Both the position numbers and the translations under genes were made by a program. Below, piece after piece: positions 17,316 to 25,004 of a DNA stretch of 46,217 nt. This DNA is from Gemmatimonadaceae bacterium (GTDB taxonomy: Bacteria > Gemmatimonadota > Gemmatimonadetes > Gemmatimonadales > Gemmatimonadaceae): NCBI GenBank assembly GCA_025934075.1, contig JAICYT010000003.1:1-46217 (forward strand), read 5' to 3'. Below the pieces are notes generated by a model, which was not told the DNA's origin, made no database searches, and was given only the letters and a program-made list of their open reading frames with translations. Every line of letters begins with the position of its first letter. The stretch's first letter is position 1.

Positions 17316-17352
17316 GGTTGTAAATCTAGTCCGGCGCTCGTAGGATGCGGCC

Positions 17353-18294
17353 ATGACTCTGCTGCGCCCTCCCGCGATCGTGAAGGGCGACACAATCGGT
17401 GTCGTCTCGCCATCCTACGCACCCAAGTCTGGATGGCTCCAGCGCGGGGTCCGCGCGCTCGAGCGCGCAGGTTTCCCCGTCGTGCTCGACCCAGAGATCG
17501 ATCGTCCACCACGTTTCACACGCGCGGAGGACAAGCGGCGGGCGGACAGTCTCATGGGCATGTGGGTGAACCCGCAGGTCAAAGCCGTCATCGCGAGCAC
17601 CGGGGGCTACGGAGCGGTCCGCCTGCTTCCGCATCTCGACCCATCAGTGTTCCAGAACAATCCGAAATCGCTCGTTGGATACTCTGACATCACTGCGTTG
17701 CATCTCTGGCTCATGCGACGCGCCAATCTGCGCTCGTTCCATGGACCTACCGTCGACGATCTGATTCCCAGCATGCGCGACCCGACGATGGCGTCGCTCA
17801 TCACCGCGCTGACGACGCCGTGCCCCACGGCAAAAATCGGTCGCGAGCTGTCGCGGGGCGTTGTAGCCGGTCGCGCAACAGGGCGCCTCGTCGGCGGAAA
17901 CCTCTCGCTCGTACAGCAGACCATCGGCACGTCGTATCAGGTCGACATGGATGGCGCCATCCTCTTCATCGAGGAAACGCGCGATCCGATGTCCGTCGTC
18001 GACGAGCGACTCGTCCACTTGCGCGCCGCGGGTTTGCTCGAGCAAGTCGCGGGCATCGTCTTCGGGCAGCTGTCACTGGATCGCTCCGAAGAAGACGAGT
18101 TCGAGGATTTTCTCCTCGACCTCATCTCGGATCTCGACGTGCCGGTCTTGATGGATTTTCCCGCCGGTCACGAGAATCCCAATCTCACGATCCCATTCGG
18201 GACCGAGATCGAGCTCACCGTCGAAGAGTCGCGCGGCTGGATCACATATCGCGAAGATGCGCTCTGTCCGGTAGCGGCGGCCGAGCCTCAGTAG
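17353..18294 (+). CDS. ldcA: LD-carboxypeptidase (S66 family)
   Basis: A 313-residue peptidase that removes the terminal D-Ala from murein tetrapeptides during peptidoglycan recycling. The catalytic Ser is Ser111 in VGYSDIT, the Glu is in LFIEET (about 207-208) and the His is His273 in FPAGHENPN. This is the Ser-Glu-His arrangement typical of the family. GDTIGVVSPS at the N-terminus and STGGYGAVRLL at 82-92 are other conserved blocks. There is no signal peptide, consistent with cytoplasmic recycling. AGGA-type sequence lies about eight bases before the ATG. The last seven bases overlap the tail of the convergent YjjX-type gene. Confidence 0.95.
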   Translation: MTLLRPPAIVKGDTIGVVSPSYAPKSGWLQRGVRALERAGFPVVLDPEIDRPPRFTRAEDKRRADSLMGMWVNPQVKAVIASTGGYGAVRLLPHLDPSVFQNNPKSLVGYSDITALHLWLMRRANLRSFHGPTVDDLIPSMRDPTMASLITALTTPCPTAKIGRELSRGVVAGRATGRLVGGNLSLVQQTIGTSYQVDMDGAILFIEETRDPMSVVDERLVHLRAAGLLEQVAGIVFGQLSLDRSEEDEFEDFLLDLISDLDVPVLMDFPAGHENPNLTIPFGTEIELTVEESRGWITYREDALCPVAAAEPQ

Positions 18295-18884
18295 ACAGGC
18301 GTGATGCCCGCGCGACGCTCGTCCGAGTAAAGTCGCGGCGTCAGAAACGGCGCGAGCGCGTACGCCACGAGCACTTCGTACGCGCGTTGGCGGTCGACAA
18401 GATCCGCCGTCAGTATCCCGACGGCCCCTTTGCCGCGCTTGGTGTCATGCTCGCCCACGAGTTGATCCATCGCGTGACCCAGCTCGACGCCATCGCGAAT
18501 CATCTGCACAACGCGACGCGGCAGCGGCAGCGCGAGCGAGCCGCCAACGCCAGACCGTCCCTGCGCATCGACGATGACGGCCCACGCACAGGTGCGCATC
18601 TCTCCATCCGGTTGCTCGACGACACCGCCCTCGATGCCGACGCCAAGATCCGCACTCAGCGCCTCGCGCGCAGCGACAGCGCGCGCTCGGGCGCCTCGAA
18701 TGGTTTCGTCGTCGCCGAATGGTTGGTCCGCGACAGTGGATGCGACGGCGACACGCGCGAACTTCGCCTGCGGTGCCAACGGCTCGAGCACGGCGCGCAC
18801 CGCGTTGAACTTGACCGGATTCGTCGAGCCGACGGCGATCGATCGGACCGCCGAGAGGAGCGACTGGGTCTGATCGTCAGTCAC
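18288..18884 (-). CDS. yjjX: YjjX-type inosine/xanthosine triphosphatase
   Basis: A 198-residue house-cleaning NTPase of the YjjX (NTPase_1) family, which hydrolyses ITP/XTP to keep deaminated purines out of nucleic acids. Characteristic blocks are VGSTNPVKFNAV at about 18-29, VADQPFGDDETIRGARARA at about 51-69 (the usual SxQPxGxxET segment), DLGVGIEGGV at about 78-87 and the GHAMDQLVGEHDTKRGKGAVGILT block at about 136-159. The length matches the family. Its 3' end overlaps ldcA tail to tail. The ATG at 18884 lies beside an AT-rich stretch (18890-18915) that may be its promoter. Confidence 0.93.
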   Translation of the reverse strand: MTDDQTQSLLSAVRSIAVGSTNPVKFNAVRAVLEPLAPQAKFARVAVASTVADQPFGDDETIRGARARAVAAREALSADLGVGIEGGVVEQPDGEMRTCAWAVIVDAQGRSGVGGSLALPLPRRVVQMIRDGVELGHAMDQLVGEHDTKRGKGAVGILTADLVDRQRAYEVLVAYALAPFLTPRLYSDERRAGITPVY

Positions 18885-19059
18885 GCTGATTAAGTATCGA
18901 TCGGTAAATAATTAGCATCGGAAGCGCGGCATAATGTACTCGAGGAACCCCGACATGGTTAGATGGTGGCGACCCCGACGTGAGCAGTGTCACCAGACAG
19001 CGGGCTCGCTTGCTGCGCGCCGCGCCGCGCGATATGCTTGTCGTCCCTTGCTGCCGACG

Positions 19060-19728
19060 ATGCTCTCACTCACTTCTTCTTCCGACTCTGGCGTGGCTCC
19101 GACATTCGGGCCGCCGCGCGCAACGACCGAACGCTCGCCGTTTATTTTCGTCGGCGAACGCTTGTGGCTGGACTTTGTGAATTGCGAGCACGGACATCGT
19201 CGGCTCGACGCGTTGCGCGATTTCGAGACCATGGTCCGTTGGCTCGAGTCCGCCTCACTGCTCGACCTCGAGCGCGCGTCGGGAATCCGCCGGCGCGCGC
19301 AACAGCAACCCGCCGGCGCAGCAGCGGCGCTGATCGACGCGCGACGCGTGCGCTCCGCCCTGCGGTCACTCGCCGAGCGCGGTCCGATGAGCGAGCGCAT
19401 CCGCACCGACGGATTGATCGAGATCAATCGCGTGCTCGGGCGAAGCGCCGGCACGCGCCGCGTCGAGCTCCGCTCCGACGGCACGTTCATCCGATCGTTC
19501 GTGCCCGTTGGCGACGCGTTCGCCGGCCTCGTCATCCCCGTCGTCGAGTCAGCGGCTGATGCGCTCATCCTCGGCGAGCTTCCCCGCGTGCGACGCTGCG
19601 CCGATCCGCGCTGCGCCCGCGTCTTCTTCGACAATACGAAGAACGGTCGCCGGCGATGGTGTGACATGTCCACCTGCGGCAACCGCGCGAAGGCCGCACG
19701 CCATCGAGAGAAGCTCAAGTCGCACTGA
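19060..19728 (+). CDS. ABATE/CGNR zinc-finger transcriptional regulator
   Basis: A protein of about 222 residues with an N-terminal ABATE domain (ERLWLDFVNCEHGHRRLDALRDFETMVRWLE) and a C-terminal CGNR zinc finger (RRCADPRCARVFFDNTKNG followed by RRWCDMSTCGNRAKAARHR). Four cysteines of the finger are intact. These proteins are putative stress-related transcription regulators. The start is uncertain. An in-frame ATG at 18934 exists, but the extra 42 residues are Arg/Trp-rich and unlike the family, so I use 19060. Neither start has a strong ribosome binding site. The GNAT gene follows within 7 bases of its stop. Confidence 0.85.
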   Translation: MLSLTSSSDSGVAPTFGPPRATTERSPFIFVGERLWLDFVNCEHGHRRLDALRDFETMVRWLESASLLDLERASGIRRRAQQQPAGAAAALIDARRVRSALRSLAERGPMSERIRTDGLIEINRVLGRSAGTRRVELRSDGTFIRSFVPVGDAFAGLVIPVVESAADALILGELPRVRRCADPRCARVFFDNTKNGRRRWCDMSTCGNRAKAARHREKLKSH

Positions 19729-19735
19729 AGCCGCT

Positions 19736-20257
19736 TTGAGCCGCGCGGTCGACGTCGTTCGTACGTATCTCGAGCTCCGCTCGCCGGAGCAACTGCGCCG
19801 CGCTCAGCTCGACGATCCGCGGGTGCGCTTTCTCCACCGTGACGGAATTGCCGCCACTCAGTATCGTCGCCTCTATCAGGGCGTCGGCGCGCGGTGGCAT
19901 TGGCACGACCGGACCGCGTGGTCCGACGAACGGCTGGCCGAACACCTCTCGCGCCCGGAGATCACTGTCTGGGAGTGCATGGTCGACGACGACACCGCCG
20001 GCTTCTTCGAGCTCGAGCAACGAGACGATGGATCAGTAGAGATCTCATATTTCGGACTCATGCCGAGCTTCATCGGCCGCGGACTCGGCAAGGCGATGCT
20101 CACTCGAGCTGCCGACGAGGCGTGGGGGCTCGGGGCGTCACGCGTCTGGCTGCACACTTGCACGCTCGACTCGCCCAACGCGTTGCCCAATTACGAGGCA
20201 CGCGGCTTTCGAGAATTCAAACAGGTGCGATTCGTCGAGCAACTACCGGACGAATAG
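19736..20257 (+). CDS. GNAT-family N-acetyltransferase
   Basis: A protein of about 173 residues with the GNAT fold: a central strand SVEISYFGLMPSFIGRGLGKAML holds the acetyl-CoA pyrophosphate loop (R/Q-x-x-G-x-G as GRGLGK), followed by RVWLHTCTLDSPNALPNYEARGFREF, the usual C-terminal signature. Family identity is clear, the substrate is not. The frame is open well upstream inside the regulator gene. TTG at 19736 is the first plausible start after that gene's stop, with GAAG just before it. It is probably co-transcribed with the CGNR gene. It ends 11 bases from the convergent helicase gene. Confidence 0.85.
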   Translation: MSRAVDVVRTYLELRSPEQLRRAQLDDPRVRFLHRDGIAATQYRRLYQGVGARWHWHDRTAWSDERLAEHLSRPEITVWECMVDDDTAGFFELEQRDDGSVEISYFGLMPSFIGRGLGKAMLTRAADEAWGLGASRVWLHTCTLDSPNALPNYEARGFREFKQVRFVEQLPDE

Positions 20258-20268
20258 CTGCGCAACGC

Positions 20269-23007
20269 TCACCCGCGCCGGCGACGCCCGCCGCGCGGCT
20301 TGCCGGGTGGACGAAAGCGGCCGCCCGGACCTTTCGCCTTGCGGCGCCCATCGGCGGCAGCATCGCCGAGCTTGCGGTGTTCCTTGAGTTTCTCGCCGCT
20401 GTCACGCGTGCGGCGTTCACGCTTCCGCTCGTGCCGCTCGCGACGATGCTCGTCGGCGTTGCGTTCGATCTCGGCGATCTCTTTCTCGGTGAACGGGCGG
20501 TCGAGCTCTTCTTGAAGTTCCTCGAGCGTCTTCGCGCGAGCCGCGCCGCGGGCACCGCGCGTCACGATGAATCGCAGCGGCCGATCGAGCTTGGGTAGCT
20601 CCTGATCGGTGAGCGTTCGCGCCAACTTTTCGGGGAGACGCAATCGCGCGACAGCCTCTAACCCGTCCGGCGTCTCCTCGACGTCGTAGTGGATCTCGAC
20701 TTCGCGATCGCGCGCCATCGTCGACGACGGGAGCGCCGCATATCGCTCGCGAACGTCGCGTGGCACGAACTCGTCAGGATCCAACCGCACCGTCGTGTGA
20801 CGAAAGTCGTCGATCGAATTCACCTGCGCGAGCTGCCGTTCATAGTGTGCCGTCAGCTCGGCAAGACCGAGCTTTGGCGTCGTTCCGCCCGACCGGCGAT
20901 ACGTCTCGCGAATCGACTCGATCGCATCTTGATTGCTCCGCGCACCTGGGTGCCGAGCCTCACCTCGTGCGAGCGCTTCAGCAAGCACGTGTCTCGCCTT
21001 CGCCGCGAGCTCCGGCGGGAACTCGTCGACCGCTTCGACTTCGCGCTCGAGCTCGAACCCCTGATAGTCGACGCGGCGACGCAACGAGAGCGGTGCGCGC
21101 TTGCTGTTCGGGTCATAGACGAGCTCTCCTTCCGTCACCACCGCGTACGGTCGGAGCAATTCGTACGGCACCTGCGTTCCTTCGATCGACGCGCGGGGCT
21201 TGCCGAACTTGTCGGCGAAGTAGCGGATCTCGCCGGTGATTGGGCCCCAGCTTCCACAGACACTCGTTTTCGAGACGCGCGCTTCGTCGCCCGATGCAGT
21301 TTGCTCGTCGATCACGAGCGTGAACGGCATGAACTGCGCGAGCAGCATCTGGAACGAGCGGAGCGCTTCCTCACCCGCGTTCACCATTCGCGCCGGCAGC
21401 GGAAGCCCGACCGCGCGATACACGCTCGCCATTCCCAGCGCCGCATCTTCGATTGCCTTCACCAACGCACCGCGGCGCTCGGCCCAGCGCTCGATGCGCG
21501 TCTCATCGAATACGTGACGAGGCAAACCGTAGACTTCGCCCATGCGCCCCGCGGACGAATACGCCTCGGCGTAAAGATTGTACGCGGTGAGATGGTCGCT
21601 GCCCGGTACGATCAATCCGTCGAGGTCACGCTCGTCGCGCGTCATTCGATGCAGCGACTCCACGGAGCTCATCACCGCCAGATACGGCAGCAGATCGTCA
21701 TCAGCATTCACTAATAGCTCGGCCCACGGACGATCGACCGGCATCGCCTCGACCGCGCGACCGTAGCCTGTGAGTCGCCCGTGCTCGACGATGCCGCGAC
21801 GCTCCAACAGCTCCATCGCCTCACGATAAGCGACGCGGTCGAGCGGAACCGGGAGATCCAGTTCGTCGGCGCGAACGCCAAGCGCCGCGCACGTGATCGC
21901 GACGCGCTCCGAGTCGCCGGCGAGCTGAAATTCCGGCTCGGTCGGCTGCAGCTGATTGAACTGGATGTCGCGGTCGGACAGGATGAACACCCGCCCGCCC
22001 TCGACGCGGCCGTGTACGCGACCCGCCATCTGAAGAAGCTCATTCGCGCCGAGGTGCTCTTGCGTGAGCACGTTGCGACCACGGTCGATGGCGTTGAAGA
22101 ACTTCACGTCATCGATGATGACGGTGTCGAGCCCACTCACATTCAACGCGCTCTGACCCGCGGCCGTCATCGCGAGGAAGTAGGGCTTCTGCTCTCCGCC
22201 CTCGAGAAACGGTCGGATGATGCGAATCGGCTCGCCGCCGTGATAAAAAGCCGTGTTCACTCGCGGCGCGAAACGACGCACATGCTCGGCGGCTTCTTCG
22301 ACGCCTTTGCGCGTGGGCACGAACAACGCGACCCCGCGGCGTTGCTTCACGAGCTGACGGAGAAAGCCTTCATCGAGAAACTGCAAGGGCTTCTTGTGCA
22401 TCACGCGAACGTCGGCGGCTTTGTTCGGATCGAAGTTGAACACCTCGAGCACGTCATCCGAGTCGAGATACCTCGCGTAGAACGCCGGGTTCACCGTCGC
22501 CGACAGCCACACGAATCGATTGCCCACCCGTTTCCCGAGCGCGAGACACAGCTCGAGCTCAGCGGATGTCTGATGGATTTCGTCGACGACGATGGTGTCG
22601 GTCGGAAGAATGTCACCTTCCTCGAACCAGCGACGCGCGATGCCGGTCGTGACGATGATCAGGTTCCAGGTCGGCGTCTCCGGCGTCGCTTCACGCTCTC
22701 GGTTGACCACGCCGACCTTGAGCGGCTCGCCGCGCAGAATCTCCTCGGCGATCGGGCGGATGGCGAGCGTCTTACCAGTGCCGGTGCCAGCGACAATCCC
22801 GAAGCCACGACCCCCGCGCGCGAGCTCTCGCACGCGGGCGCCGTGGTTCTTCTCGAGGAACGTGTCGATGTGAAGTTGCACCGCGAGTTCGATCGTCTCA
22901 CATGCGGCTCGCGTCGGCGCAATGACGATGACGCGACCCGTCGGCGGCTCCGACTGGACGAACGCTTCGTGGTCGGGGAGCGATGGGTCGCGGACGTTGC
23001 GGATCAC
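20269..23007 (-). CDS. DEAH-type superfamily 2 helicase with basic C-terminal tail
   Basis: A 912-residue helicase. Motif I is GTGTGKT at 74-80, motif II DEIH at 142-145, motif III SAT at 169-171, and motif VI QMAGRVHGR at 326-334. This resembles HrpA/HrpB proteins, but motif VI deviates from QRxGRxGR. The region 380-470 looks like the winged-helix/ratchet part. Residues about 475-720 match nothing I recognise. From about 780 the protein is highly charged and the last 40 residues are rich in Gly, Arg and Lys (GGRRRRG end), suggesting RNA contact. It starts at a GTG with AGGG close upstream. RNA remodelling is the likely role; no partner gene is evident. Confidence 0.85.
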   Translation of the reverse strand: MIRNVRDPSLPDHEAFVQSEPPTGRVIVIAPTRAACETIELAVQLHIDTFLEKNHGARVRELARGGRGFGIVAGTGTGKTLAIRPIAEEILRGEPLKVGVVNREREATPETPTWNLIIVTTGIARRWFEEGDILPTDTIVVDEIHQTSAELELCLALGKRVGNRFVWLSATVNPAFYARYLDSDDVLEVFNFDPNKAADVRVMHKKPLQFLDEGFLRQLVKQRRGVALFVPTRKGVEEAAEHVRRFAPRVNTAFYHGGEPIRIIRPFLEGGEQKPYFLAMTAAGQSALNVSGLDTVIIDDVKFFNAIDRGRNVLTQEHLGANELLQMAGRVHGRVEGGRVFILSDRDIQFNQLQPTEPEFQLAGDSERVAITCAALGVRADELDLPVPLDRVAYREAMELLERRGIVEHGRLTGYGRAVEAMPVDRPWAELLVNADDDLLPYLAVMSSVESLHRMTRDERDLDGLIVPGSDHLTAYNLYAEAYSSAGRMGEVYGLPRHVFDETRIERWAERRGALVKAIEDAALGMASVYRAVGLPLPARMVNAGEEALRSFQMLLAQFMPFTLVIDEQTASGDEARVSKTSVCGSWGPITGEIRYFADKFGKPRASIEGTQVPYELLRPYAVVTEGELVYDPNSKRAPLSLRRRVDYQGFELEREVEAVDEFPPELAAKARHVLAEALARGEARHPGARSNQDAIESIRETYRRSGGTTPKLGLAELTAHYERQLAQVNSIDDFRHTTVRLDPDEFVPRDVRERYAALPSSTMARDREVEIHYDVEETPDGLEAVARLRLPEKLARTLTDQELPKLDRPLRFIVTRGARGAARAKTLEELQEELDRPFTEKEIAEIERNADEHRRERHERKRERRTRDSGEKLKEHRKLGDAAADGRRKAKGPGGRFRPPGKPRGGRRRRG

Positions 23008-23036
23008 AACCCTAGTCTAACGGGTCGCGCAGCCGA

Positions 23037-23417
23037 TCACTCCGCTGGTGGCCGCTTGGGCGGGGGTAGAACCGACGCCGGCTTCACATCCGTGAACCCT
23101 TTGACGTTCGGCGGAAGCCTGTTCTTGTCGCCCGTCTTCGACTTGTTGGAATCGGCGAAGTCGTCGCCAAAGATCACGCGTGCGTTTGACGGCCGGTTCT
23201 TCACGGCGCTGGCGCAATCCGTAGCGGCTGGCTGCTGGGCAGCCGGAACTCCCTCGATCCAGATGCGGCACATGCCCTTTGGGGGACGCGCGTCAGCGGG
23301 AATAGCGGTCGCGAGATTTTTCTTCGCGCTATCCTTCGATTGCGACTGCTGCGCCATGACAGGCGCGGCGCACGCAATGAGAAATCCAACCGTCAGCACA
23401 CTCGTCAACTGCTTCAT
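23037..23417 (-). CDS. Small secreted protein with conserved two-Cys motif
   Basis: A 126-residue secreted protein. Residues 1-22 are a signal peptide (MKQLTSVLTVGFLIACAAPVMAQ). The mature part has a motif PPKGMCRIWIEGVP followed by AATDCASAVKNRPSNARVIFGDD, with two cysteines 19 residues apart that could form a disulfide, and a Pro-rich C-terminus. I have an impression of similar short motifs in uncharacterised secreted proteins, but no function can be given. The start has a strong GGAGG ribosome binding site. The gene sits between pfkA and the helicase on the same strand, with an AT-rich upstream region (23515-23555) that may contain its promoter. Confidence 0.75.
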   Translation of the reverse strand: MKQLTSVLTVGFLIACAAPVMAQQSQSKDSAKKNLATAIPADARPPKGMCRIWIEGVPAAQQPAATDCASAVKNRPSNARVIFGDDFADSNKSKTGDKNRLPPNVKGFTDVKPASVLPPPKRPPAE

Positions 23418-23624
23418 CGAGCCTCCGTCTTCCACCCGGACCCGGGTGGCGATGACCAGTAAGGCAGGGCCGGTGCCACCATCGAAATGCGGTCTCGCGA
23501 TCGGAAGACTAACGATTTCAAGGACTTATAGGAAACACTGTATACATTTTTCGCGATCGGGTGTCCCTCGGGTCGGAATACGGTGTCCTTGCCGATGGAC
23601 GCTGCCGAGGCCGACGGCTGGCCG

Positions 23625-24704
23625 CTAGTCGCCGAAGCTGATACCCGTTTCCCGCGCCGTCAGCACCACATCGTGCGTCGGATCGACCCGCTTCGGTTCA
23701 CGGAGCGCCGCCTCGATCGGAATCGCCACGATGTGCGGCGACTGCAGCGCCACCATATGTCCCCATTGTCGGGCCGCGACCGCTCGGACCGCGGAACCGC
23801 CAAACCGGGTCGCCAGGAGGCGATCGTAACCCGTCGGCATTCCGCCCCGCTGGAGATGGCCAAGCACGAGCGAGCGCGTCTCTTTGCCGGTGATTCGCTG
23901 GATCTCGCGCGCGATCGGCTCGCACAATCCGCCCAATCGCCGCGCTTGTCCGGGGAGCGAGTCTCCGATCAATGACACCATACCGCCGAGCGGATACGCG
24001 CCTTCGGCGACGACGACGATCGAGAAGTGACGGCCGGCACGATCGCGCGACATGATCTTATCGCAGACTTTGTTGATGTCGTACGGAATCTCGGGAATGA
24101 GAATGACATCGGCGGTGCCGGCAACGCCCGAGTGCAGCGCGATGAACCCGGAGTCGCGTCCCATCACCTCGAGCACGATCACGCGATCGTGCGACTCCGC
24201 CGTCGTGTGCAGCTTGTCGATCGCCTCGAGCGCAGTGTTGACCGCGGTATCGAAGCCAAATGTCGTGATGGTGCCGCTCACATCGTTGTCGATCGTCTTC
24301 GGCACGCCGACGATCTTCATGCCCTTGTCGCAGAGCAACTTCGCGATGGTGAGCGATCCGTCGCCGCCGATCGAGATCAGCGCGTCGATGCCGAGCCCTT
24401 TGGCATTCTCGATCAATTCGTCGGAACGATCCTCTTCGACAATGGTGCCGTCGGCGATCTTGCGCGGATAGTGAAACGGATTGCCGCGATTCGTCGTGCG
24501 CAGAATCGTTCCGCCAAGATGCGCGATGCCGCGAACCGAATCTTTGGTGAGCGGGACAACTTCGTCCTCACCCATGAGTCCCGCGAAGCCGCGTTTGATG
24601 CCAAGCACTTCCCACCCGCGATTGATCGCGGAGAGCACGGCGGCGCGGATGACGGCGTTGAGTCCTGGCGCGTCACCGCCGCCGGTCGAAATTGCAATGC
24701 GCAT
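23625..24704 (-). CDS. pfkA: 6-Phosphofructokinase (group III, Gly/Lys signature)
   Basis: A 359-residue glycolytic kinase. The phosphoryl-donor loop is TGGGDAPGLN at 7-16, GGDGS at 113-117 and PKTIDND at 135-141. ATP enzymes of the Escherichia coli type carry Gly/Gly at the two selector positions and PPi enzymes Asp/Lys. Here they are Gly116 and Lys136. This mixed pair occurs in actinobacterial-type ATP-dependent PFKs, so ATP is the more likely donor. MGRDSGFIAL and GHLQRGGMPT are the fructose-6-phosphate-binding blocks. It starts 23 bases after the selenoprotein gene, without a visible Shine-Dalgarno. Confidence 0.94.
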   Translation of the reverse strand: MRIAISTGGGDAPGLNAVIRAAVLSAINRGWEVLGIKRGFAGLMGEDEVVPLTKDSVRGIAHLGGTILRTTNRGNPFHYPRKIADGTIVEEDRSDELIENAKGLGIDALISIGGDGSLTIAKLLCDKGMKIVGVPKTIDNDVSGTITTFGFDTAVNTALEAIDKLHTTAESHDRVIVLEVMGRDSGFIALHSGVAGTADVILIPEIPYDINKVCDKIMSRDRAGRHFSIVVVAEGAYPLGGMVSLIGDSLPGQARRLGGLCEPIAREIQRITGKETRSLVLGHLQRGGMPTGYDRLLATRFGGSAVRAVAARQWGHMVALQSPHIVAIPIEAALREPKRVDPTHDVVLTARETGISFGD

Positions 24705-24727
24705 TCAGATGGCGTGTTTCGTGAGAA

Positions 24728-24964
24728 TTACCCGCCGCCGCGTCGCGACTCCAACAACTTCACGATCTCTCCAGGGCGCGCATGGCGCTCGAGTTTCGAT
24801 TTCTCGAATATCGGCGTACCGTCGGCGGCGACTTCGAATCGCCCGCCTCGCGACGAGATCAGCTCGACATCGGCCTCCGGGAACCGTTCACGAATCTCGG
24901 CCGCCAAACTGACGGCCCGAGGCTCGTAGTTTCACATCGAGCAGTATTCGATCGTGACTTTCAT
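24728..24964 (-). CDS. SelW/Rdx-family selenoprotein with in-frame UGA (Sec11)
   Basis: A 78-residue thioredoxin-like redox protein of the SelT/SelW/SelH (Rdx) family. Reading minus-strand from ATG 24964 gives MKVTIEYCSM, then TGA (24934-24932), then NYEPRAVSLAAEI and on to a TAA at 24728-24730. The TGA falls exactly at the second position of the family's CxxU/CxxC redox motif (C8-S-M-U11). The residues after it (NYxPRAxxLxxEI, RGGRFEV, DGxPIFEKSK) are family-typical, so the frame is under selection on both sides of the stop. A SECIS-like hairpin follows the UGA. A nonsense pseudogene is the alternative. It lies between the M14 peptidase gene and pfkA on the same strand. Confidence 0.88.
24896..24921 (-). 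promoter_or_regulatory. Bacterial SECIS-like hairpin
   Basis: On the minus strand, ten bases after the UGA, CTCGGGCCGTC pairs with GGCGGCCGAG: ten base pairs with one bulged G and one G-U pair, closing on a five-base loop AGUUU. The UGA-to-loop distance is 21 bases, inside the 16-37 window described for bacterial SECIS elements, and the loop has G in its first two positions followed by U. Confidence 0.72.
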
Positions 24965-24979
24965 GGTCGGAGACTGTTG

Positions 24980-25003
24980 GTCATCTAAGGAGCGGAGCGA
25001 CGA
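24980..25003. repeat. Partial copy of the REP-like repeat
   Basis: GTCATCTAAGGAGCGGAGCG followed by ACGA matches the reverse complement of the right arm of the 8966-9050 palindrome (GTCATCCTGAGGAGCGGAGC...). It lies just downstream of the M14 peptidase stop, in the short gap before the selenoprotein gene. Only one arm is present. Confidence 0.65.
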
Positions 25004-25004
25004 G

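Noticed and set aside
21781..23628. A 615-codon plus-strand open frame
   Set aside because: It is antisense to the helicase, the small secreted gene and beyond; the product is Arg/His-rich with no motif. High GC keeps antisense frames open.
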